Origin: Methyloradius palustris
GTDB lineage: Bacteria > Pseudomonadota > Gammaproteobacteria > Burkholderiales > Methylophilaceae
DNA length: 64,000 nucleotides
Assembly (NCBI RefSeq): GCF_019703875.1
Contig: NZ_AP024110.1
Coordinates: 1,426,001 to 1,490,000 of the forward strand
Direction: 5' to 3'
Program-made: the position numbers and the translations under genes
Part shown: piece by piece, positions 9,087 to 15,864 of the stretch
Position numbering within the stretch: position 1 is the first letter of the stretch
Layout: each line of letters starts with the position of its first letter
The notes under the pieces: model-generated
Databases searched by the model: none
What the model saw: only the letters and a program-made list of their open reading frames with translations
Told to the model about the DNA's origin: nothing

Positions 9087-9105
9087 GGCAACCCAATCAT
9101 CCACG

Positions 9106-9741
9106 ATGAAACATATCGCCGCCATTATTTTGGCAGCAGGCAGTGCCAAACGATTTGGCTCAAACAAATTGCTTGAGCCAATGACTTTAGACGAAAGTAC
9201 AATGCCAATGTTGGCTCATTCGATCAAGCCCTGGTTGCAGGTGTTTGATCGAATTAATATAGTCGTCAATGTTAATAGTGATGCTTTACAAAAAGCGGTA
9301 TGCCAAGCACTGCCAGAAGCCGTAAACCAACTTAGATGGCTGGTATGTGAAAATGCAAACGCTGGTATTGGTGTTAGCTTGGGTTATGGCGTGAGAGAGA
9401 GTGTTGAAGCTGATGGTTGGCTGATAGGATTAGGTGATATGCCATCTGTGCCTGCAGCAGCGATTCGCGAAGTAAAAGAAGCACTTATCAACGGCGCTAT
9501 GCTTGCAGCGCCTTATTACCAGAAAAAACGCGGACACCCTGTTGGCCTGTCAGCATCATACGGCAATGAACTGCAGCAATTAGAGCATGACAGCGGCGCA
9601 AAAGAGATTTTAGCTAGGGACCATGAGTTAATTAGCCATGTGAACTCAGACCAGGCAGGCATTTGTATTGATATCGACACAAGCGAAGACTTGTATTCAT
9701 ATCAAAAGCATTTACATTCAAATTCAAAAATCACGCATTAA
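9106..9741 (+). CDS. Molybdenum cofactor nucleotidyltransferase (MocA/MobA-like)
   Basis: A 211-aa NTP-transferase with the signature LAAGSAKRFGSNKLL near residues 10-24 and the metal-site GLGDMPSVP. The MocA pattern GHPVGLSA, which favours CTP use, is also present. MocA makes the molybdopterin cytosine dinucleotide form of the cofactor used by xanthine-oxidase-family enzymes. Its place 15 bp before a two-subunit enzyme of that family is good support. The ATG at 9106 follows the adh stop by 19 bp; a longer in-frame start at 9046 would overlap adh and has no domain. Confidence 0.88.
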   Translation: MKHIAAIILAAGSAKRFGSNKLLEPMTLDESTMPMLAHSIKPWLQVFDRINIVVNVNSDALQKAVCQALPEAVNQLRWLVCENANAGIGVSLGYGVRESVEADGWLIGLGDMPSVPAAAIREVKEALINGAMLAAPYYQKKRGHPVGLSASYGNELQQLEHDSGAKEILARDHELISHVNSDQAGICIDIDTSEDLYSYQKHLHSNSKITH

Positions 9742-9756
9742 AAATAAAGGAAAACC

Positions 9757-10224
9757 ATGATCACCTTAAAAGTTAACGGCAAAGAACACGAGCTTGATGT
9801 GACTGATGATATGCCTATCCTCTGGGCAATTCGCGATGTGGTTGGCATGACAGGCACAAAATTTGGCTGTGGCATGGCGCTTTGCGGGGCATGTACTGTG
9901 CATTTGGATGGCGCACCGATACGCTCATGTGTAACACCAGTATCAGCGGCCAGTGGTAAGAACGTCACAACAATCGAGTCTGTGTCTGATACTGAGATAG
10001 GTAAGCGCGTACAAGATGCATGGATAGCAGAAGAAGTTGTTCAATGTGGCTACTGTCAATCAGGTCAGATCATGTCGGCCATCGCTTTGCTGAAAGATAA
10101 GCCAACACCAACGGATGCTGATATTGATAGCGCCATGTCTGGCAATATTTGCCGCTGTGGCACCTATGTTCGTATTCGTGCGGCAATTAAGCGCGCAGCT
10201 AATCCTGTGAAAGCGGAGGCTTAA
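9757..10224 (+). CDS. Molybdenum hydroxylase small subunit with two [2Fe-2S] clusters (IorA-like)
   Basis: Electron-transfer subunit of an aldehyde/isoquinoline-type oxidoreductase, 155 aa. The N-terminal plant-ferredoxin cluster is at CGCGMALCGACTVH. The C-terminal four-helix [2Fe-2S] domain has CGYCQSGQIM and NICRCGTYVRI. There is no signal peptide; in this family it is co-exported with the large subunit. The Shine-Dalgarno AAAGGAAAA precedes the ATG, and the large-subunit gene follows after 2 bp. Confidence 0.95.
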   Translation: MITLKVNGKEHELDVTDDMPILWAIRDVVGMTGTKFGCGMALCGACTVHLDGAPIRSCVTPVSAASGKNVTTIESVSDTEIGKRVQDAWIAEEVVQCGYCQSGQIMSAIALLKDKPTPTDADIDSAMSGNICRCGTYVRIRAAIKRAANPVKAEA

Positions 10225-10226
10225 TC

Positions 10227-12449
10227 ATGAATATGATTGATAAAGACTTAGTTGGCGCTAGTACGAGTGCTGTTAAATCTCCAGAACCAAGTAGCCTAAT
10301 ATCAGGCGGCGTAAATCGTCGTGATTTCTTGAAACTCTCGTCCTTATTCGGTGCGGGGCTGATGCTCCAGTTCAGCTTTATCGGCACTGGCTGCAGCAAA
10401 ATAGGCGAGAAGTCTCAATTTACACCGAATGCATTTATCCATATTGATGAAGATGGCCTCGTAACCTTGGTCGCCCACAAAGTGGAAATGGGGCAGGGTA
10501 CATATACTTCAATGCCTATGCTGATTGCCGAAGAGTTAGAGGTGGATGTTTCCAAAGTTCGTCTGGAACACGCTGCGCCTAATGAGAGCGCCTATAAAGA
10601 CCCATTGCTTGGTGGCCAGATCACAGGCGGCTCAACTTCAGTACGTAGCGCTTGGAAACCTCTGCGTGAGGCAGGTGCAACAGCACGCATGATGCTGATT
10701 TCTGCGGCTGCACTTGAGTGGAAGGTCGACCCGAAATCTTGTATTGCCGAAAATGGCGAGGTGATTCATCCAGATAGTGGCCAGCGCTTAGGCTACGGCA
10801 AACTCGTTAATCAGGCTGCACGCTTGCCTGTGCCAGAAGTCATTGTTCTGAAAGACCCTAAAGACTTCAAAATCATCGGTAAACCAGTTCATAGACTGGA
10901 TTCACCAGAAAAAGTGAACGGCAGCGCTCAATTCGGTATTGATGTGCAATTGCCAGACATGAAGATTGCAACGGTAGCAGCCAGCCCTGTATTCGGTGGC
11001 AAGCTTGCTAGCGTCGATGAAGATAAGGCGAAAGCAGTCAAAGGGGTGCGCCAAATCGTGAAACTGGATAATGCTGTGGCAGTCATTGCTGACCATATGT
11101 GGGCGGCTAAACAAGGCCTGGCAGCACTTGATGCCAAGTGGGAAGATGGCGCCAATGCTGGCTATACGACAGCCAGCCTGGTGCAAGACCTGGATAAAGC
11201 ATCTAAAGGCGAAGCAGCGATTGCCGAGAACAAAGGCGATGCTGCATCTGTGCTTAAAGGAGCTAGCAAGAAGTTTGAAGCTATTTACGAGCTACCATTC
11301 CTGGCGCATGCCACTATGGAGCCGATGAATTGCACAGTACACCTGCAAAGCGATAGTTGTGAAATCTGGGTGGGCACACAAGTCCCTACGATTGCGCAAG
11401 GTGCTATCGCCCAACTGACGGGCTTACCTATAGAAAAAATCACGATTAATAATCACCTATTGGGCGGAGGCTTTGGCCGCAGGCTTGAGGTGGACTTTAT
11501 TGTGCAGGCAGTTCAAATTGCCAAAGAGGTTGATAGCCCAGTTAAGGTTGTCTGGACACGTGAGGAAGACGTTCAGCATGATATGTATCGACCTTACTAC
11601 TATGACCGTATCTCGGCATCATTAGATGACAAGAGCATGCCAGAAGCCTGGAATCACCGAATTACGGGCTCGTCCATCATGGCCAGGTTTTTCCCGCCAG
11701 CGGTTAAAGATGGTGTAGATCCTGATGCAGTCGAAGCTGCACGCGATTTGAAATATAACATCCCTAATGTACTGGTCGAATATGTGCGCCATGAGCCACC
11801 TTTTATCACCGCATTTTGGCGCGGTGTAGGCCCAACGCATAACGCATTTGTGGTCGAAAGCTTTATTGATGAGCTGGCTGCAAGTGCAAAGCAGGACCCG
11901 TTTGAATATAGGCGTAAGCTTTTAGTGAATGATACGCGCGCCAAAGCCGTGTTGGAGCTAGCTGCAGAAAAAGCCAATTGGAAGCAGCCTTTAGCGGCGA
12001 CCAAAGAGGGCAAGGCAGGTAAAGGCATTTCATCACTATTTGCCTTTGGTAGCTATATGTCGTTGGTGGCTGATGTGATTGTGACGCCAGACAATGAAGT
12101 GTTGGTTAAACGTGTGGTGTGTGCGGTGGATTGCGGCATGGTGGTTAACCCAGACACAGTGAGAGCTCAATTAGAAGGTGGCGTAATATTCGGCATTACC
12201 GCTGCATTGTGGGGTGAAGTCACTTTCAAAGACGGCCGTACTGAACAGAGCAACTTCCACAACTATCGCTTGATGCGTATCAATGAAGCACCGATTGTTG
12301 AAGTATATGTGGTTGATAGCCATGAGAGCCCGGGTGGCTTGGGCGAGCCTGGCACATCAGCAGTGATGCCAGCTGTTGCTAATGCGGTATTTGCTGCTAC
12401 AGGTAAACGCGTGAGAAAACTGCCGATTGTGAATAGCCTTAAAGCCTAG
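10227..12449 (+). CDS. Molybdopterin-binding large subunit of xanthine-oxidase-family dehydrogenase (IorB-like)
   Basis: Catalytic subunit (740 aa) carrying the Mo cofactor. A twin-arginine signal (NRRDFLKLSSLFGAG, around residues 30-45) comes before a lipobox-like TGC, so periplasmic export is expected. Domain markers include VEMGQGTYTSMPMLIAEEL, GGSTSVRSAW and GGGFGRRLEVDF. Near the C terminus GGLGEPGTSAVMPAVANA contains the catalytic Glu. The length and Tat signal match membrane-associated isoquinoline 1-oxidoreductase-like aldehyde dehydrogenases that pass electrons to cytochromes. It is last in the operon before a strong terminator. The substrate cannot be read from sequence. Confidence 0.92.
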   Translation: MNMIDKDLVGASTSAVKSPEPSSLISGGVNRRDFLKLSSLFGAGLMLQFSFIGTGCSKIGEKSQFTPNAFIHIDEDGLVTLVAHKVEMGQGTYTSMPMLIAEELEVDVSKVRLEHAAPNESAYKDPLLGGQITGGSTSVRSAWKPLREAGATARMMLISAAALEWKVDPKSCIAENGEVIHPDSGQRLGYGKLVNQAARLPVPEVIVLKDPKDFKIIGKPVHRLDSPEKVNGSAQFGIDVQLPDMKIATVAASPVFGGKLASVDEDKAKAVKGVRQIVKLDNAVAVIADHMWAAKQGLAALDAKWEDGANAGYTTASLVQDLDKASKGEAAIAENKGDAASVLKGASKKFEAIYELPFLAHATMEPMNCTVHLQSDSCEIWVGTQVPTIAQGAIAQLTGLPIEKITINNHLLGGGFGRRLEVDFIVQAVQIAKEVDSPVKVVWTREEDVQHDMYRPYYYDRISASLDDKSMPEAWNHRITGSSIMARFFPPAVKDGVDPDAVEAARDLKYNIPNVLVEYVRHEPPFITAFWRGVGPTHNAFVVESFIDELAASAKQDPFEYRRKLLVNDTRAKAVLELAAEKANWKQPLAATKEGKAGKGISSLFAFGSYMSLVADVIVTPDNEVLVKRVVCAVDCGMVVNPDTVRAQLEGGVIFGITAALWGEVTFKDGRTEQSNFHNYRLMRINEAPIVEVYVVDSHESPGGLGEPGTSAVMPAVANAVFAATGKRVRKLPIVNSLKA

Positions 12450-12488
12450 ACACTTTAAAGTACTGGAAACCCAGGCAGGGCAAGGCTA

Positions 12489-12533
12489 AGTGGTCTTTGT
12501 AAGACATTGTCGGACAAAGACCACTATTATTTT
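12489..12533 (+). terminator. Terminator of the alcohol/aldehyde oxidation operon
   Basis: Perfect 12-bp inverted repeat AGTGGTCTTTGT / ACAAAGACCACT (12489-12500 and 12514-12525), followed by ATTATTTTC. It begins 40 bp after the large-subunit stop codon. Confidence 0.8.
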
Positions 12534-12711
12534 CTGTCAATAGCTTGTATTATCGATTTATTCCTAAAAGGAAAGTAATACCGCAACCAAGACATAACAA
12601 TGTTACAAGGAAGATAGTCAACAAGGCTAGATAGTCTAAAAAACTAGCATGGTTCACAAGACCTCATGTGTATTGGTTAATTTAATTAATATTTCTATAG
12701 AGGATTTAATC

Positions 12712-12906
12712 ATGAACTTTACTAAAATAGATTACGTAAATGCTAAACGCCTATTGATCGGTACATCCCCAACAATAGGCTCATCAAATCACCATAACGA
12801 CAAGCGATTACTCATGGCTTGTAGTGTAAGCCTCCAAAAGGCAAGCATCGCCCAAAGAGAGCTAGACTTAACAGCTAGCTTAGATGGTAAAAACAGCATT
12901 CAATAA
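12712..12906 (+). CDS. Small orphan protein (64 aa)
   Basis: I do not recognise this protein. The ATG at 12712 is preceded at good spacing by TAGAGGA (12698-12704), and the frame ends shortly before a rho-independent terminator, so a free-standing small gene is plausible. The product (MNFTKIDYVNAKRLLIG...) is polar and has no membrane segment or signal. A longer in-frame start at 12649 has no ribosome-binding site. Composition is AT-rich, like the surrounding region. Confidence 0.5.
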   Translation: MNFTKIDYVNAKRLLIGTSPTIGSSNHHNDKRLLMACSVSLQKASIAQRELDLTASLDGKNSIQ

Positions 12907-12930
12907 TCAATCTGATTATTTCAGCAGTAC

Positions 12931-12963
12931 AAAAAAGCCAGTCATTATTGACTGGCTTTTTTC
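12931..12963 (+). terminator. Rho-independent terminator
   Basis: Inverted repeat AAAAAAGCCAGTCA / TGACTGGCTTTTTT, placed 25 bp after the small orphan gene. Its left A-tract could also serve the GNAT gene coming from the minus strand. Confidence 0.92.
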
Positions 12964-13004
12964 TTTCAGTTCAAACACATGCGCTTGCTTATTAAAGTTT
13001 AGTC

Positions 13005-13469
13005 TTATATCAATATCTTTCTCGCCTGCAGCTGGGTAGTTTGCCAGCCCAAGTGAGCGTAATAGCCCAGCGCAGGCTCATTTGCTATATCCACTAATAA
13101 TTGAGCGCGAGTTGCGCCTTTGCTTTTTGCCCAGGCAATGGCTTCTGCCAGCAACTTCTTTCCCACTCCACTAGCTCGATAGGCTTGGCTGATAATCATG
13201 TCTTCAACCCATGCAGATGGCGCGCCTTGGGCAGTTGAGATCACCAATTGTGCGCTGACCATACCAACTGCCTGACCTTGTGAATCACGCACTACTTTAA
13301 TAGTGCCTGTTGCTGGGCTCTCAATTAACATCTTTAAACCGCGAAATTGCTTGTCTGCGTCTGGCTTGAAGTCTTTCTCAATGCTAAATAGTTCGTTTAA
13401 CAGCTCGATCAAAGCAGGGATGTCTGTGAGTTTGGCATTATCAAATTGAAGGCTATCCATTTCAGTCAT
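13005..13469 (-). CDS. GNAT-family N-acetyltransferase
   Basis: A 154-aa acetyltransferase with the acetyl-CoA motif A, seen as AYRASGVGKKLLAEAIAWAKSKG (R-x-x-G-x-G/K). Positions before it fit beta-4 (VEDMIIS). I chose the ATG at 13469 (MTEMDSLQF): it overlaps the stop of the upstream XRE-cupin gene by 8 bp and leaves a normal GNAT length. A longer frame to 13577 lies inside that gene. Being coupled to the regulator next to a methylamine-oxidation operon hints at action on an amine or amino acid, but this is inference. Confidence 0.85.
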   Translation of the reverse strand: MTEMDSLQFDNAKLTDIPALIELLNELFSIEKDFKPDADKQFRGLKMLIESPATGTIKVVRDSQGQAVGMVSAQLVISTAQGAPSAWVEDMIISQAYRASGVGKKLLAEAIAWAKSKGATRAQLLVDIANEPALGYYAHLGWQTTQLQARKILI

Positions 13470-14142
13470 CCTCAGCTTTCGGCATATCGTAATGAATCGT
13501 AGCCAGAAAACGAATGGGGGATTTGATATGTCTTTCAGGGCGATGTGGGACTTCACCACGGAAGGTGAGAGAATCACCAGGCTCTAATATGAAAGTTTCA
13601 GCACCGACTCGATACTCCACTGAGCCCTCTAACATATAGATGAACTCAGTACCCGCATGTTCAAAAGGTGAAAACTCTTCACCCGGGTCTTCAAGCGTAA
13701 TCAGGAAGGGTTCAAATGTTTTCTGTGGGCCTTGGTTATAAGCCAGTAGCTGATAGGTATGGCCGCTGCGTGTGCCACGCCTGACAACCTCCATCCCCGT
13801 ATCTTTTTTAACAAATTGAGCTGCGCTGATTGGCAGGTCATAGCCTTGGAATATCTTTGATAGCGAGATTCCCAGCGCATTAGCAAGCAGTTCAAGCGTC
13901 TCTATGCTGGTCGCTGACAAACCATTCTCTATCCTACTCAGCATGCCGCTACTGATGCCTACGCGCGATGAAACCTCACCAAGCGTGAGTCCATGCTGGA
14001 TGCGTAACTTATAAAGTGTGCTTGCCAGATAACGGCCTATGGGTATTGCTTGACCATCTGAAGCTTGATTCTCATCAATTTCAGATAAGTTTTTATCATC
14101 TATTGTTGAATCTGTATTGGTTTGCGTATTTTTTTCGACCAT
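13462..14142 (-). CDS. XRE-cupin transcriptional regulator, candidate NMG-pathway regulator
   Basis: A 226-aa two-domain regulator. The XRE helix-turn-helix lies at about residues 30-85 (LRIQHGLTLGEVSSRVGISS) and a C-terminal cupin at about 150-220 (GTEFIYMLEGSVEYRVG ... LEPGDSLTFRGEVPHRPER). Regulators of this build (PuuR/SutR-like) usually sense small metabolites and control amine or amino-acid genes. It is divergent from the mgd-gmaS-mgs genes with a perfect palindrome between them, so it is the prime candidate regulator of methylamine use. The acidic 40-residue N-terminal extension is unusual. Confidence 0.9.
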   Translation of the reverse strand: MVEKNTQTNTDSTIDDKNLSEIDENQASDGQAIPIGRYLASTLYKLRIQHGLTLGEVSSRVGISSGMLSRIENGLSATSIETLELLANALGISLSKIFQGYDLPISAAQFVKKDTGMEVVRRGTRSGHTYQLLAYNQGPQKTFEPFLITLEDPGEEFSPFEHAGTEFIYMLEGSVEYRVGAETFILEPGDSLTFRGEVPHRPERHIKSPIRFLATIHYDMPKAEDD

Positions 14143-14237
14143 ATAGTATTTAAATAAGTGATTTAATCTATGAAATTCAATAATTAAGCTATTTTAGTCT
14201 ATAACCAAACTGAGCTGCGGCAAAATATTTTCTGTTG

Positions 14238-14266
14238 TTGACATGGGTGCTGGGGTTTGATTAAAT
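14238..14266 (+). promoter_or_regulatory. Predicted sigma70 promoter of the NMG operon
   Basis: A perfect -35 hexamer TTGACA (14238-14243) is followed after 17 bp by TTAAAT (14261-14266), a fair -10. It points at mgdA. The predicted transcription start falls inside the left arm of the palindrome at 14271. No other promoter of this quality is seen in the divergent region. Confidence 0.6.
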
Positions 14267-14270
14267 GATC

Positions 14271-14315
14271 AAAAGTTGCATATAGGTTAACTTTTTTAAC
14301 CTATATGCAACTTTT
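14271..14315. promoter_or_regulatory. Perfect 20-bp inverted repeat at the NMG operon start (operator or leader hairpin)
   Basis: AAAAGTTGCATATAGGTTAA (14271-14290) is repeated exactly in inverted form at 14296-14315, with a 5-nt centre. It sits directly after the predicted -10 box and ends 33 bp before the mgdA ATG. There is no T-run after it, so it is not a simple terminator. As DNA it is well placed for a dimeric repressor. As RNA it would be a long 5' leader hairpin. Confidence 0.75.
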
Positions 14316-14348
14316 GGGAAATATAAACCGAATTTTTGTGGAGCATGA

Positions 14349-15590
14349 ATGCCATTTCGTTTGCTTAAATATGCGCTCAATCGTGAATACAAAGAACCAC
14401 GATTTTTTCGCGACTGCCAAACACCTAAGAAATCTTATGATGCCATCATCATCGGCGGTGGAGGACATGGCCTAGCAGCAGCGTATTACCTGGCAAAAGA
14501 TCATGGCATCACCAATGTAGCTGTATTGGAAAAAGGCTATATCGGCGGCGGCAATACTGGGCGCAACACAACGATTGTGCGCTCCAACTACCTGACTCCT
14601 GATGGCGTCAATTTCTACGATGCTAGCGTCAAGCTGTTTGAAGGTTTATCCGAAGAGCTGGACATCAACCTGTTTTACTCCAATCGCGGCCATTTCACGC
14701 TAGCACATACTGAATCAGCCATGCGCACCATGCGTTGGCGGGCCGAAGTTAATAAACACGTAGGCGTTAAAAGCAGGGTAGTGGGTACGGATGAGATATC
14801 AAAAGCCTGCCCACAGCTGGATATTAGTTGTAGTGGCAAAGCACCTATACAAGGCGCGCTCTATCACGAGCCTGGCTCAATCGCCCGTCACGATGCTGTT
14901 GCATGGGGTTATGCCCGCGGCGCTGACAGCCAGGGCATAGAAATATTCCAGAATACTGAAGTACAGAGCATTGATGTAAGAGATGGCAAAGTGCATGGCG
15001 TGCAAACCAACCGTGGCTATATCGCTACGGGCAAGGTGCTCTCTGCTGTTGCAGGGTTTACGCCGCGCATTTGCAAAATGGTCGATTTAAAAACACCTAT
15101 CGTGATTCATCCATTACAAGCTTGTGTGAGTGAGCCAATGAAACCGTGGCTGGATACCATTCTGGTCTCAGGTAGCTTGCATGTGTATGTCAGCCAGTCA
15201 TCTCGTGGTGAACTGGTCATGGGCGCATCGCTAGACCCTTATGAAGTCCACTCCACTAGATCGACCTTTGACTTCGTAGAAGGCCTGACGTCGCATATCG
15301 TAGACATGTTCCCATTCCTCTCCAACGTCAAAGTGGTCAGACAATGGGCTGGTATGGCGGATATGACGCCAGACTTTGCCCCTATCATGGGTAAAACGCC
15401 AATTGAAGGCTTTTACCTCGATGCGGGTTGGGGCACTTGGGGCTTTAAAGCTACGCCTATCAGCGGCAAAACCATGGCTGCCACCATGGCCAATGACAAA
15501 GCCCATGATTTGATTCACAGCTTCCGTCTTTCACGCTTTGAAGATTATGAATTAACAGGCGAGAAGGGTGCAGCCTCAGTCGGCCATTAA
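14349..15590 (+). CDS. mgdA: N-methylglutamate dehydrogenase subunit A (sarcosine oxidase beta-like)
   Basis: FAD-binding amine oxidase subunit, 413 aa. It is the homologue of heterotetrameric sarcosine oxidase beta, where the methyl group of N-methylglutamate would be oxidised. The dinucleotide fold is IIIGGGGHGLAAAYYLA (~residues 35-52), with GNTGRNTTIVRSNYL nearby, the region that carries covalent flavin in the family. The C-terminal GWGTWGFKATPISGK matches the family. The ATG at 14349 has GTGGAG upstream; an ATG at 14345 is out of frame and stops at once. That it acts on NMG rather than sarcosine is inferred from gmaS and mgsABC downstream. Confidence 0.93.
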   Translation: MPFRLLKYALNREYKEPRFFRDCQTPKKSYDAIIIGGGGHGLAAAYYLAKDHGITNVAVLEKGYIGGGNTGRNTTIVRSNYLTPDGVNFYDASVKLFEGLSEELDINLFYSNRGHFTLAHTESAMRTMRWRAEVNKHVGVKSRVVGTDEISKACPQLDISCSGKAPIQGALYHEPGSIARHDAVAWGYARGADSQGIEIFQNTEVQSIDVRDGKVHGVQTNRGYIATGKVLSAVAGFTPRICKMVDLKTPIVIHPLQACVSEPMKPWLDTILVSGSLHVYVSQSSRGELVMGASLDPYEVHSTRSTFDFVEGLTSHIVDMFPFLSNVKVVRQWAGMADMTPDFAPIMGKTPIEGFYLDAGWGTWGFKATPISGKTMAATMANDKAHDLIHSFRLSRFEDYELTGEKGAASVGH

Positions 15591-15591
15591 T

Positions 15592-15864
15592 ATGAAACTA
15601 CTTAAATGCCCTATCAATGGCGTTCGACCTGTCAGTGAATTCATCTTCGGTGGCGAGTTTCGAGAGATGCCAGACCCATCCAAAGCCACAGACGCTGAAT
15701 GGGCCGCCTACGTGTTTTATCGTGATAACGCACCTGGTATTAAAAAGGAATGGTGGTTCCACTCACCAAGCGGCACATGGTTTATCGCTGAGCGCAATAC
15801 CGCAACGGATGAGGTATTGACCACTTATCTACTCGGCAAGAAGCAGGCAGAAAGCACCGTATGA
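15592..15864 (+). CDS. mgdB: N-methylglutamate dehydrogenase subunit B (sarcosine oxidase delta-like)
   Basis: Small zinc-binding-type delta subunit, 90 aa. It starts MKLLKCPINGVRPVSEF, like SoxD but with only part of the cysteine set usually found there (CPxCG is here CPIN), so zinc binding may be lost. DAEWAAYVFYRDN and KKEWWFHSPSGTWFIAERNT are strongly conserved SoxD blocks. It begins 1 bp after mgdA stops and overlaps mgdC by 4 bp (ATGA), so the four subunits should be made together. Confidence 0.92.
   Translation: MKLLKCPINGVRPVSEFIFGGEFREMPDPSKATDAEWAAYVFYRDNAPGIKKEWWFHSPSGTWFIAERNTATDEVLTTYLLGKKQAESTV

Noticed and set aside
9046..9105. Long start of the MocA-like gene
   Set aside because: It lies inside adh and before the conserved AAIILAAG strand; ATG 9106 is preferable.
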